Assembly: GCA_025174535.1 (NCBI GenBank)
Contig: JALBUN010000023.1
Location: 2,046,001-2,110,000 of the forward strand
DNA from: Cantharellus purpuraceus
Lineage: Eukaryota; Basidiomycota; Agaricomycetes; Cantharellales; Hydnaceae
Direction: 5' to 3'
DNA: 64,000 nt
In this document: positions 47,751 to 58,693 of the stretch, piece by piece
Layout: each line of letters begins with the position of its first letter
Numbering within the stretch: the first letter of the stretch is position 1
Notes under the pieces: model-generated
What the model saw: only the letters and a program-made list of their open reading frames with translations
Databases searched by the model: none
Told to the model about the DNA's origin: nothing
Position numbers and translations under genes: made by a program

Positions 47751-48050
47751 TTAATTTACTGCAACTTGCTGACACAAAAGGCATTCCAGATCATATGTAG
47801 TGAGGCTTACTGGTATAACATCCATGCCTAATGATTCACAAAGGGTGTCGACATGTTTGTAGTCTGTTGGGTTGAGGCCAATAGAAATGACTTCGAGGCT
47901 GTGACCACAATGAAACTCAACAAGTGGCGATATGAACAGCAACAACACGACGGACAGTATTTCGTTGGCTTGGGGCTTGGGGGCAGGATGTTCCTCGATC
48001 TTGACCGTTTTATCCTTCTGCAACGACGACGAGCATTGTAGTAAGTTCAC
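47751..48050 (-). pseudogene. N-terminal relic of a medium-chain (zinc-type) dehydrogenase
   Basis: The minus strand encodes LQKDKTVKIEEHPAPKPQANEIL, then after a short intron-like gap EVISIGLNPTDYKHVDT. These are the first strands of the GroES-like domain of the alcohol dehydrogenase/enoyl reductase superfamily (I-G-L-N-P-T-D-x-K-H). Nothing of the catalytic or nucleotide-binding domain follows: the frame ends at 47751, 112 bp from the ECO1 start. A truncated relic is more likely than a functional gene. Confidence 0.6.
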
Positions 48051-48509
48051 AGAAGGATCTTTGAGGCGGGTTGATAAATAGTCATTGTAGTTGCTTAAAT
48101 GCCGGGGGAGCCGGAAGAACGAGTACGCGTGCGTACCTCAATGAGTCGGGGTTTGTTTCAGTTGGGAACCGAGGATTGGTCGCGTCAGATGCACTAGCAA
48201 CAGACCGAGTACTATTATCCGGATGGGAGGGACAGATTTCCCTGAAATGGCTCATATGTCACTCATGTGTTTTATTAAGACCGCTCTACACAAGTACCGA
48301 CTGCTGCTTCACAGAGAAATATCCAGTCAGATATTCATAGTGATCATGCCCGGGAGGCGGGGCAAGGAAGCCAATGGCGCAGGGAAGACCACATTGCAAA
48401 AGCGTTTAGGACCAAATGCGCGTCTACTAATCTTCACAGTGTCAGCAAAAGAGAGCAAGAAAACATTTGTGTTTGGTAATTACACGTTTGTATCCATATT
48501 GGTACCCAA
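48051..48509. other. Intergenic region
   Basis: No gene recognised; presumably the former promoter side of the dehydrogenase relic and the 3' region of the release-factor gene. A pyrimidine run lies near 48520-48550, inside the end of the next gene. Confidence 0.4.
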
Positions 48510-49051
48510 TTATTCCTGCTTTTCTTTTTTTCTCTTTTTTTTTCGCTTCTGCCGTGCTCGCTCCTGCATTCGTGCTCTTCGTATATCTCCCTTGGACAGT
48601 CCTGGATTTAATGTTTGATCTAACTGGAAAATTTGGAGGATATCATCCAGTAATGAGACGGAAAAAGAGACAATGCCTGATACCTTCTCTATCAACATTT
48701 TACGCGCAATCTGCCTGTTCTGAGCAAGTGATCGCGTGTGCTGACAGGACACTCGCAGCCCACTGGGTCGGTGCAAAAGTTGGACCTGAAAGTATATCTG
48801 TATATGGAGGGGATAATCGCCATATATATACATACACAATTCTCCGTCTTGTTAACCGACTGGCCGCCTGGACCGCTGCCACGAACAAATGACTCTTCTA
48901 AATCGCGCTCATCAAATTGTGGCAGGGTACGCCCTTGGCGTAATCTTTTCAGTTCCGAAAAATTGACTTTCTGTGGATGTGGTGCCTGTGCTTCGGTTGT
49001 CATGGATGACCTAACTTGCTGTATATATAAGTTGAGAGAGAGAACATTCAT
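48510..49051 (-). CDS. Mitochondrial GGQ peptide-release factor, short (MTRFR/C12orf65-like)
   Basis: Small class-I-type release factor expected to rescue stalled mitochondrial ribosomes by peptidyl-tRNA hydrolysis. It starts at 49051 ([17 protein letters not shown], an amphipathic leader) or internally at 49003. The catalytic motif is in [18 protein letters not shown], near 48880. Later exons: [16 protein letters not shown] and [13 protein letters not shown] (about 48700-48780), then [20 protein letters not shown] and a Lys/Arg-rich C-terminus [12 protein letters not shown] ending at 48510. There is no codon-recognition domain, as in ICT1/MTRFR. Introns about 48642-48698 and 48823-48873. Its 5' end overlaps the last codons predicted for MZM1 on the same strand. 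Confidence 0.85.
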
Positions 49052-49588
49052 GCAGAACCATACCTATCCTAGGGGACCGCTTTGCCATTGATTTGGCATC
49101 GTTTTGAGACGGACTTTTTATAGTGTTATTATCTCCGAGTTCAGAATGGCGATGGATCTTTAATTCTGGGCCGGGTGGTAAACATGGTTGTTGCAATATG
49201 ACACAGTAGAAACCCACCCCAGACATCTCTATCTGCTACTTTTTGGGCCTGAACAATGTTTGTGCGAAGAACGATTGCCACGTCATGGGCCAGTCTAACA
49301 TTCTCCTCATACTGTTTCTCGTCTGTCAGTGATTGTCCCTCTCGATAAGCTTTCCGTGTTTTATCCAAAAAGGCTATTGTGAGTTCAGAAAGCGAGATTT
49401 AGCAACATGAGATAGACTGCATAATAAAGCATACCGTTCAGTACACGATTATCGCCTATACAAGACATGAAAGGCCCTACGTAAACGCCTCACAAGGAGA
49501 ACTTACCGGAAAATGTGAGGGACGCTGCGCGAAATAATGAGCGATATGCTGCACGTGCAGAAGCCTGCAAAGAGGGTGAAATTGACAT
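49011..49588 (-). CDS. MZM1: Mitochondrial LYR-type assembly chaperone MZM1 (LYRM7-like)
   Basis: Matrix chaperone for Rieske protein insertion into complex III. It starts [29 protein letters not shown] at 49588 with an LYR-like A-Y-R-x-L-F-R motif. Short exon GDNRVLN (about 49442-49460), then [12 protein letters not shown] and [21 protein letters not shown] (49230-49375), then [16 protein letters not shown] (about 49110-49165), the conserved family end. Four exons. The open frame runs on to 49011 and overlaps the release-factor start; the true end may be nearer, at about 49090, if another intron is used. About 110-130 residues. Confidence 0.85.
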
Positions 49589-49979
49589 GGCAGACTTCTG
49601 CAGTGGAATCTTGGATGTGACAAATATCACGTCACAATGAGCAACCCCAAAAACTTCTCTTGTCCACCTATATACTTGGAAACTGATCTGAAGCTAATGC
49701 TACCGTAATTCTGATTCCACCATCTGCAACCGTTGCTTCTTGTTGATTTCGGTGCTGAGACTGCTGGCCATGCGTGACGATTGTCCTGCAATGACTGTCC
49801 TAGACTCAGATGATATCAGTGATCGCGTTTGGGGGCACGCTGCCACCAGCGCCAAGTCCGCTGGTTTATCTCTGAGTCAGTGCAGATAATTGCTTCAGGC
49901 ATCACTGTCCTGTCGAAACTGGAACCATGATTATCTGGAGGTTCATTCATATAGTATCTCTTCTGGTGAATGATCACCA
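49589..49979. other. Boundary between host genes and right-hand transposon region
   Basis: Probably contains the MZM1 promoter. No coding family recognised. Confidence 0.4.
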
Positions 49980-50215
49980 TTGGAGATCCGTGTCGCCTGC
50001 TTCCGGATCATCTTCCGCCATTCTGAAACCTGCTCCAAAAGCCACTCCCGCTTCTGCCACTAAAACCACCAATACCGCTTCCACCTCTCAGAATACCACT
50101 CCGAGAGCTCCCACTATGGATTACAAGTCCAATCTTGCTGCTGACGGAAAACTCAAATCCGATGAATGCCAGTGCCAGATTGATGGAAATTTGTGCATAT
50201 CTCCATATCCATATC
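49980..50215 (+). pseudogene. Degenerate gag fragment of a gypsy-2-like element
   Basis: An open frame carries a Thr/Ala/Ser-rich linker and then LAADGKLKSDE and IDGNLC. This parallels gypsy-2 gag just before its knuckle (LGKDGKLTQQE, MDNNLC). The knuckle itself is lost. The divergence is much higher than among other copies, so this is an old insertion. Confidence 0.5.
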
Positions 50216-50998
50216 ACTGCGACGTGGGTGAGAATGTGCCCGATGCCTGATATATGATACGTCATCAATTCTGTGGTGTTCTGTTCTCCTGTACAATTCT
50301 GGAGATGAGTGGCTGCGGTGCAAGCGTATCAAGGTATGTCCATCCTATGTTTCCTCGCCCTTGTCGAAAGAGCTAACGGAGCATATCGTCCACTTCCATT
50401 GCAACGTGGTCCCCCCATGTCCTTCACCACCGTGTTTATCCCCCTGCTATACCGAATTTATCTATTTACTCCTGACATTCTGGGAACTATTCTGGCTCAT
50501 GGGATCCTGAGACCTGACACAGGAGTGCGAGAGCACTACGGCACGGCTCCATAGGAATGGGATTTGGTCCATTTATACGTCCAGAGGGCAGTCGGTATCA
50601 GTGAGTATGTCGTAATTGATCTGTCTCCCTTGCGCCGTCGTACTCTGTGGCGACGCTATCTACTTATTGCACGAGAACATCTTCAAAATAGGTTGTACGC
50701 GAATTACTGGCATTACCAGGATGTCAGGCTCAAGAATTATCTAAGCTTGAACGTGCAAATCCGGACGTGACATTTTTGATTTGCCAAGTGCGTAAGGCTC
50801 TTCAGCCGCCTCTCTCGCCAGATCATTAATCCATTCTCCCTTCGGCTTCAGCTTCTCATCCCTGACCAATAACGCGGCGAGAAAGAGCCATGAGAGTGCA
50901 ATGCCCATGGTCCCCACTTCATCTGTTTTTTTTTTGCACACTTACTAAACCATGCATATATAGAAGTGTTTTGCAACTGGGATGATAGGCATGTTGGA
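50216..50998. other. Unassigned sequence
   Basis: Open frames of 60-80 codons on both strands. A minus-strand frame at 50741-50941 (IALSWLFLAALLVRDEKL) could be a degenerate fragment. No family recognised. Confidence 0.35.
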
Positions 50999-51511
50999 GA
51001 TCTATTTTGGAATAGATCTTAGCTTTGCATGGACTCTCAAGTAGGTCCATGGTATGGGGTATTGGGTACTGGTCTTTCTTGGTGATTTTGTTGAGTCCAT
51101 GGAAATCAACACAAAATTGGATGATCTGTCTTTCTTGCAGACAAATAGGACTGGAGCTCTGTGGGGGATAGAGATGGGTGGATGAAGCCTGTAGCCAAGT
51201 TCTTGTCTATTAATGTTCAGAGAGCCAGTAGCTCTTTTTGGGATAGGGCCAAGCAGAGGGGTGGAGTTGTCATCCATCTCAATCTTAAGATTGTACAGTT
51301 GGTGTTCTGCTATAGAGTCAGCTTTAGACTTGCTGAACATGTCAGTGAACTCATGGTACTCCTTAAGAACCATAGATAGGTCTGGCTGTTACACACTAGG
51401 TCCGATTGGGGGTTGGAGATTGGGTTGGAGGTTTTGTTGGAGCTGGAGTACGTCATGGGGGTCAGAACAGACTTGGCTTCAGCTTATGTGCTGCACCCTC
51501 ACTAATACCAG
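50999..51511 (-). pseudogene. gypsy-2 fragment: 5' gag leader fused to RT start
   Basis: Next to the LTR (51512) lies about 115 bp matching the gag leader at 14216-14340. It joins directly, at about 51385, sequence matching 16190-16545 (FSKSKADSIAEH, ISIPHRAPVLFVCKKD): the protease-RT junction. About 1.85 kb of gag-protease is missing. Frameshifts are present. Confidence 0.75.
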
Positions 51512-51900
51512 TGTCTGAGATTTCAGAGATGGAGTACAACTTAGAGAGTTAGGATCAGACTTAGGAACTAGGCATGATTCAATATTCGAACTGGGGAATG
51601 AAGTCCCCAGTCAGGCAACTTGAATACATATTTGAAATCTAATAATAATTACTCCAGTGATGGGTCTCCAAGGCCAATGGCCTTACATGAGTATGTCCGA
51701 GTCTGATGGGGATGGATGTCCGGGTTCCTATGGTGATGCTGATGCATCAATCGGAACTGGAGACAGATGGGCAGAATTGGCGGTGACAATCAGACAGGTA
51801 GATGGAGATGGCGGTTTTCAAATGGAGTATAGATTTCATATGCACGGGGATCTGAGGGGATCGGATGGGGATCTGGACGTTAATGAATATAGTCATAACA
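51512..51900 (-). repeat. gypsy-2 LTR, complete (389 bp)
   Basis: On the minus strand it starts TGTTATGACTATATTC at 51900 and ends CTCAGACA at 51512. It is followed by CTGGTATTAGTGAGGG, a possible primer-binding site. It is the only full copy in the window. Confidence 0.8.
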
Positions 51901-52376
51901 CATGCTTGAGAGCATGCCCAAAATCATCCCATCATTTGCAATAAGTTGTATGCTGGGCTTCCTCCAGCATCTTCAATGCTGGGTCTGTTAAGATATGGCT
52001 GGTGTCACCAGCCATATATTCCTTTCAAAGCTGATCAATCTCAGCTTCAATTTCTGATAGGGCAAACTCTAAATCACCACAATTCCGTGAATGAACAGCT
52101 GAGAAGAATATCAAACCCTGCTGCAGCACAACTCCAGAAACAATTTAACGTTTGTACTTTGGTTACAATCCTTTGTATTGGTCAATGCAGACTATACGCA
52201 GAAAGGTAATACATTTCTTAGCAGCAAGAAATGAATAAGACTTCCAGAGTCTAGAGTTCATGGACGCTTAGGGGTCCAGATATTCCAAAAAGAGGGGAAT
52301 GCACTTAGAGGCTAAAGGAAGTAGGTGGATGAATCCAACCGTCCAGCCAGTGGCACTCAGAAGCGGGTAACAGCAA
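51901..52376 (+). repeat. Unassigned 158 bp, then copia-like LTR piece
   Basis: 52059-52376 matches 12456-12773 and lacks only the first 29 bp of the LTR start. The preceding 51901-52058 has short inverted words (GGCTGGTGTCACCAGCC) and no known match in the window. Confidence 0.55.
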
Positions 52377-53460
52377 TGTGTGAAGTAGTCTAGCAACTGC
52401 TTCACACGAGTTCAAGCTTCTAATGCTCTGCAAAGGCAGTACACACTAGTAACTTAAACAAGAGCACTAATGGCAGGACTATCGACAGACAATCTCACCC
52501 TGTAGATTCGTAGTCACGCGAGGTAGATACTACACTCACACCCAAAGCAGGAATATCACTACTTCGAGTGCAATCAAGTACAGTTACACAACTGTAAAAG
52601 ATCCGTGAACTGGTAATCAACAGTTACAGAGATAGAGGATGACACTGTATGTCACTCTAGTCACACTGGTGTGCAGAAGATGGGTAGAATATGATGGATA
52701 TATCTATTTCAGAGGCAGAATGGCCTCCTTATATATTGTATTTACAGGGGCTGACTAATGCTTCTGGAATAGTCTACCTATTAATAGATGGAAGCTACTG
52801 GAAGGTTGTGGAATGTGGAAGAAAGGGGTAGAATATTCCAAGCCAATCACAGGTTCTGATCACTGCACTAATACTGATCAGGAGCTGAATAATGGTTCTG
52901 GAAAGTTCTATCTAATAATAGAAGGAAACAGCTAGAATGTTATGGAAAGGGGTAGAATATTCCAAGGCAATCACCTGATTTGATCACCCATCAGCTGATT
53001 TGATCCCTGAACTAGACACTGATCAGGCAAAAAGAAGGGTGTCCACCCTGTTTTCTGCACTGGTTTGGACAGCCATGGATAGCCACATCTCATGTGATGA
53101 TCTGCATGGAAAATAGTGCCCTGAGAGGCTGTGGTTGTCAAGTTACAGAATATTTATTGATCAGAGACATCTGAGCTTGAATTCAGGCCAAATGTCTGGT
53201 CCAAAGGTGGATAGCTGGCTGTGCAAAGGTTTGTGGGTGCCTATGGGTCCACAACTGTAGCACAGCAGAAATAAATGATTCTGGGCTGAGTTCTGCATGG
53301 AATATTCCTGAAAAAATATGGAAAAATAGAGAATATTTGAATAAGTCCATTCCAGGTACAAGCACCAAATATATGCTGATATTTAGGAATGGAAAAGCAA
53401 AGAATAGCACATTGGTGCTGCATAAATGGAATTTGATAGGGAAAAGGTGGTTCCCATACA
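52377..53460 (-). repeat. 1.08-kb LTR-like repeat (TGTATGGG...CACACA), second full copy
   Basis: Same orientation, ends and length (within 1 bp) as 12774-13858, with scattered substitutions. It ends at CCCATACA, followed directly by gypsy-2 integrase sequence. Confidence 0.7.
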
Positions 53461-53668
53461 ACAACCCTTCCGATCCGAAATGGTCACTTGACACTGAAGG
53501 GCACCTCCGACACAACAGCTAGATATATGTCCCTGACACCAACGGCCTCCGACTCTGAATTTTGCAGTATTATCATGATCACCCGATCTCTGGCCACTTC
53601 GGGCAAAATTGCACACAAGGATTAATCCGACGAGACTATGTATGGCCAAAAATGCGGGAATACATTCT
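53461..53668 (+). pseudogene. gypsy-2 integrase zinc-binding fragment
   Basis: Matches 17764-17970 (FGQNCTQGLIRRDYVWPKM). It is cut on the left by the 1.08-kb repeat and on the right, at ATACATTC, by the LTR-like unit. Confidence 0.75.
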
Positions 53669-54836
53669 AATAATACGTCACACTGGTCTCTGGACACAGA
53701 GGACTATCAAAAATATGCCGAGCTCCACAGGCATGTTAAGCCACCTCCACATGTCAAAATACTTCCAAAACTCTTTCAACGTCCAAGATCCCCACCATGT
53801 CTCTCTTATGCCATTGGCGATCCTATATTCTTTCACAATTCTGTTGAACCATATACATTCCTCGACATTTCACCTCTATATCGTAACACGGATAGAAGAG
53901 TTGAACATGAGGTAGAATTTCAGTTGCCATCGCCAACCTATCCTCCCACTTCAATACGACTCAGGTTACATTGTGTCAAGCAAAGGGACCAAATACCCTT
54001 GGAACGGGATACCATATGGAGACAGATCACTAAGACAATAAGGAGTATTTGTTGTAGATGCTGACTGAAGTCCTCATGTGACTCAGGGTCAATTTACCTT
54101 CGGAGCTGTAGGGAAGATGGTATTGGTGGACGTTTCTATTGTTCTTTTATATGACTCACCCCTGTTTCATCTTTTAATTCATTCATACACGACTTACTCA
54201 TCCTTGTTCTATTTTTGGTTCTTTTATTACTCATCACCCCCTATTCTTACAAAGATTACCCCTATCTGTCGTTTCAATTCTCCATGATTTCCCCATTAGT
54301 AGTTCAACTTCACACGCTTCGTCAGCTGGCTTGATCAGCATTTCTTGCATCATATTGCATCATTTGCTCCTCATATTGTGTCGTTGTGCCCTGGGGATTT
54401 GTATATAAAAGGGCGCTAGTTTTCACCTTTAGAATCAATCAACAATTTTCAGCCAATGCTCTAAAGTCAAAGTTCATGCTCTAAGTCTATGCTCTATGCT
54501 CTACATCACAATCCATCATCTCTACACTGAGGTAAAACACCTTGGTTCAACAATCAGATTTCCCTCCACCACCGAGAGGTTGCTTCTCTTGAAACCAGCT
54601 TTCGCGTACCTCCCAACCGGGCTCCACATTGTCATCCAGTCACAGAGCATGATCAGCCATCGGGACCAAGCTTTAGCTCCCATCCCCATCCAACCACAGA
54701 GCACTATCCCACTTCCCTGTTACTTACCCCTCACCCTGATTGATCTTTGGAGTGTTGAACAACTGCGTTACACACCGTCTGTTTGCTAGGACCGTTGCAC
54801 GCAGGCTTATAGGATCTATTCCTTAAGCGAACCGAC
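53669..54836 (+). repeat. 1.41-kb LTR-like unit, 5'-truncated copy
   Basis: It begins inside the ORF (SNNTSHWSLD) and ends GCGAACCGACA at 54836. The ORF part 53669-54064 ends in an intact C-terminus (RSICCRC), and the TATA box (TATATAAAAGG, about 54402) is kept. It separates two gypsy-2 integrase pieces; about 90 bp of integrase is missing at the junction. Confidence 0.8.
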
Positions 54837-55964
54837 AACGCTTAAGCAACTTTTGATCCCGGAGCAACCATGGAACTCCATCTCCATGGATTTCATAGAG
54901 AAGCTCCCCCCATCGCTCGGATATGACACCATACTCGTGGTTGTCGACAGGTTCACCAAACAGTCCCTATTCATTCCGACGCATGACACCATCACCTCCA
55001 CCTCACTAGCTAAATTGTTCATTCTCCACGTATTCTCTAAACATGGAGTCCCATCGCATGTCACGTCCGATCGGGGCTCGGAGTTCGTATCCTCCTTCTT
55101 CCGCACATTAGGAAAGGCTCTCGACATGAAGCTTCATTTCACCTCCGGATACCACCCTGAAGGAGATGGACAAACGGAACGATGAATCAGTCCCTGGAAC
55201 AATATCTCCAAATCTATTGTAACTATCAACAAGACAACTGGGCTGATCTACTTCCAATCGCAGAGTTTGCCTACAACAACGCTCCAAACGCGACTACTGG
55301 CATCTCTCCGTTCTTTGCTAATAAAGGCTACCATCTGAACATCTCCGTCCACCCCAAAAAAGAACTTGCCTCCACCAAAGCACACCAATTCATAACCAAC
55401 CTCGATCAACTACACCAACATCTCCGAGAGACCATCTCCGATGCTCAGAAACAATATCAAGTCTCCACAGACCGACGCCGCATTCCGGCTCTGGACCTGC
55501 AAATCGGAGACAAAGTATTCATTAAGGCCAAACACTTCCAGACCACCCGTCCATTGAAGAAACTCTCTGAGAAATACTTATGTCCTTATGAGGTCATTGC
55601 TCGCGCAGGCAGCAGGTCTTTCACCCTCCGCCTCCTGGACCACTTCCGAGCAGTTCATCTGGTCTTCCATATATCAATGCTCGAACCTGCCACTACAAAC
55701 GAGATCTCTGGTCGCACGCAACCTCCCCCTCCCCCGATCATCATCAAAGGAGACAATGAATATGAGATCTCTGAGATCCTGGACTCGAAGATCGACTGTC
55801 GATACAAGTGCAAGCTCCAGTACTTAGTCAAATGGACTGGATATGAAGGCACTGATGAAGAATCCTCATGGATCTCCATGTCCAAACTCGATCACACATC
55901 TGAATCCGTCTCCGATTTTCACTCTGCTTATCCAGACAAACCTGGCCCCCTTACGAATCTTTAA
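54837..55964 (+). pseudogene. gypsy-2 integrase core and chromodomain, copy B, one frameshift
   Basis: Two overlapping frames: 54853-55185 and 55182-55964. DDE core: D in SMDFIEKLPP and in TSDRGSEFV, and E at QTER, where a 2-bp loss near 55180 shifts frame. The C-terminal part has IGDKVFIKAKHF and the GPY-like CPYEVIARAG, then a chromodomain (EYEISEILDS, YLVKWTGYEG, SSWISMSKL) ending PDKPGPLTNL. This copy keeps CGA or CAA codons where copy A has TGA or TAA. It is the best gypsy-2 3' end in the window. Confidence 0.88.
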
Positions 55965-56111
55965 GTTCAATTACTAATGCTAATGTTATTATTTTGCATC
56001 GTCATTTTATTACAAGTCAAGGGAAATTGCATGCCTGCCCAAAAGCTCCGAAGGAATCACTCCGCCTCATTTTCCTCTGTTCCAAAATTTATAATCATTT
56101 TCATTCTTATT

Positions 56112-57502
56112 TTATACATTGCGTTTCCTTTTTCCCTTTCCCTTATCTACCTCAGGCTCCATCTCCGACTCCTCATCACTCTCTACATCCGACACCCAAT
56201 CCTTCTCATCTCCCATGTCCGAATCCTCGTCCAACAGGGCCATGAATTTCTGCAACCGACGTAACTCAGCTGTCCGACGACCCTCCAGAACCTCCTTCTG
56301 TTTCATCATCCTCACCAAGTCTACTAACAACCCCTCCGTCCGCCAAAGGTGCTCCGACTGCAGGTTAACCAGCCAGATAAGCTGGCCCACAGTGCTATTG
56401 GGCACCAAAACACACCCCATACCTGCACCGGTTGTCGCCCCTTCCGATCCGATGCCGCTACCCCTGGCTGCCACAGCACCCGTCTCTGTCCACCTCTTTT
56501 TGGTCAGACAACCCTCCGATTCCTTCTCTGCCCCTCCTTGTACCACTAGTTGGGGCTTGAACTTCCCATCGATCCTACACCCTCCTTTCCGACCCCGACA
56601 ACGATCGCAGGACCGAAGTCAGCGAGTTGGGCCAGTAGGCCACACGCACTCCACACCCGCATCATGACATAAGTTGCAAGTTACGCCGGGTCCGCCAAAT
56701 GGCTCCGTTGGAGCCAGAGCCTTGGGTGGCCTGCCCCTTCTTGCTGCAGCCTCCAAGCGTTCCCTCTCCTCCTCCTTGTCCTGCTGTTCTGCCGCCACCT
56801 TCTCCATCTCGCACTTGCGAAGCTGGATTGCCGACCTTGCGACACACAGCTCAGCACCAACATGCAACTCTCCGCCTTGCACCATATGACCCTCCGGTCT
56901 GCCTCTCGCTTCTCCGTATCAGCACTCGGGTAGGCCTTCAATGAAAAGACCACGACATTGAGATTCTTCTTGGTGGTCGCAGCATAGAGCTCCGCTCTTT
57001 TGCGAGCCTCGACCGCAGCTACCCAAGCCATCTCCTCATAGGAATTCGAAGTGGGATCCGGCTCCATGTCTGTCCCAACATCCATGCCTGCCTCGGGCTC
57101 CGCATTTGCACCAAGATCCACATTGGCATCGGGATCCGCCTCCACCTCCACCCTCTCCATCTCCGCCACATCATCTTCCTCAGCTGCCCCCAACTCAAAT
57201 AGGGGCCATGCCCGCGGATGTAACGGTGAGTCCTCCGCAGTGATAGTCCTCAAACAAGTCGTCTCTGTCTGTGTAACGGAGATGATGGCCACTTCCGGAG
57301 TCCCTGGCCGTATTGGCACACTCGGACTTCCTGGGTGGCTGGTTCCCCCTGCCCCGGTCACCTCCTCCTCTACCTCCATGGCAGCCTCTAACTCGTGTGC
57401 CTGCTCCTCCACTTCTTTCAGTCTCGCAGCCTCCATCGCTGCCGCAAGTTCCATTGGATGCTCATCCTGAGCATCCATCATCTCCCTTCTGAGAGATGAC
57501 AT
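56112..57502 (-). pseudogene. gypsy-2 antisense gene with Zn2Cys6-like cluster, near-complete copy
   Basis: Read on the minus strand from 57502: an N-terminal charged helix (ARLKEVEEQAHELEA), an acidic Glu/Asp/Ala region, a conserved block EMAWVAAVEARKRAELYAA, a frameshift near 56880, a coiled coil (EEERERLEAAARRGRPPKALAP) and a Cys cluster at 56678-56577: CX2CX6C-X12-CX2CX6C. It then has basic residues, a leucine-rich helix (LLVDLVRMMKQKEVLEG) and an acidic tail ending KGKRKRNV at 56112. The Cys spacing equals that of fungal Zn2Cys6 DNA-binding domains; one TGA lies in the linker where CGA is likely. The gene lies between the chromodomain stop and the purine tract, opposite to pol. A nuclear, DNA-binding role is inference. 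Confidence 0.75.
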
Positions 57503-57504
57503 TT

Positions 57505-57522
57505 TGATGGAGGGGGGGGGTT
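57505..57522 (+). other. Polypurine tract of gypsy-2 copy B
   Basis: GATGGAGGGGGGGGG lies just beyond the antisense gene start, where the plus-strand primer of gypsy-2 would be. What follows (TGTGGTGGTTC) does not match the gypsy-2 LTR, so a junction or a different LTR begins here. Confidence 0.5.
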
Positions 57523-57926
57523 GTGGTGGTTCAAAGAAACACCACTAGTCTTTTATGGCTGAGCTCAAAAATTCTTTATTGAGAATTTTTTTCAGTGACT
57601 ATGTCACATGGGTGTAACATGATTAATTATTGCTTACCCCTTTCATACTACTACTATGAGTAGCATGACAGTTTTTTTTTCTACCATCAAGCTGCCTGTT
57701 GTTATGGTAGCTCTGTTCTTATCTAGGAACTACCATTTTATCAAGGTAGTTCCTCCTCCCCTCATTGAGCTACCGTCATTGATGGTAGCTCTTTGTTGCA
57801 TCCTGCTAGGAGCTACCTTTATTCTTGATAGTTCCACTTCTTCCCCTTGAGCCCCATTAGATCTTTGGGGCTCCATCTCTCTGTAAACTACCGTCTATGA
57901 GGTAGTTCTCACACTTGAGTCACCCC
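57523..57926. repeat. Probable gypsy-3 3' flank/LTR with clustered GGTAGYTC words
   Basis: Between about 57700 and 57910 the 8-bp word GGTAGYTC or its complement GARCTACC occurs about nine times in both orientations, making several potential hairpins. No coding frame is present. It lies 3' of gypsy-3 pol and may be its LTR, but no second copy is available to define ends. Confidence 0.45.
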
Positions 57927-58693
57927 TCAAAGTTCTAAATAATTGTCTAGAGCTTCTAGGTCCTTACATGACATGTAAGGTTCCCAGGTGACGTCTCCCA
58001 ATGTCCATAGAACTTGAAATTCAAGTTCTTTATCACTTATCCATCGATGAGTAATGATTTCATTGACAAGCCACTCCTGCTCATCATCATTCCCAAAGTC
58101 ATAAAATGACTTCGCTTCCCATTTCAGGAATCTCACCTCATCATTCAGCATATACGGTTGAATGAGACTGATATGAAATGTAGGCACAATGCACCTACTA
58201 GTCAGTTCTGGTGGCAGTTCCAGTGTCACCATTGAAGCTTTATTATGGGCTTTAATTATTTTATAGGGCCTGATATACCTGGGCACTAGTTTGCTGGTTC
58301 TACCCTTAGGTAGAGTCAAGTTTTTCATTGAGAGGTAGACTTTGTCACCTCTCTGGAAGGTTGGACCATCCTGACATTTCTTATTGGCATGAAATGTCTG
58401 AACAACATGACTTTCTATAATCATGTCGTGCGCTGCTAGCAGGGGTTCATTTGAGCCTGCTGTGCAAATCATTTGACACCCTTGAACTTGGTGTCATTGT
58501 TAATGGGCATGTCTATTCTAGGCATATACCCATGGTTAAGCTCAAACAGAGTAACCCCTGTTGAGCTTATGTTGGAGTTTAACACGAACTCCACCATTGG
58601 ACACTTGTGTGCCCAATCTTTCTGATCACTTTGTACAACAGTACAAAGTATTTGGCCAATGGAACAATTTGCTTGTTCCATCACTCCATCCAT
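57927..58693 (-). pseudogene. gypsy-3 integrase C-terminus and chromodomain
   Basis: Two frames, 58732-58469 and 58472-57927. Integrase C-terminal half: MEQANCSIGQILCTVV, FELNHGYMPR, then RGDKVYLSMKNLTL and VPRYIRPYKI (GPY/F-like). A chromodomain follows: EWLVNEIITHRW, LEFQVLWTLGDVTWEP, ALDNYLEL. A four-base overlap between the frames marks a frameshift. The 5' part lies beyond the insertion at 58694-61764. Confidence 0.85.
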
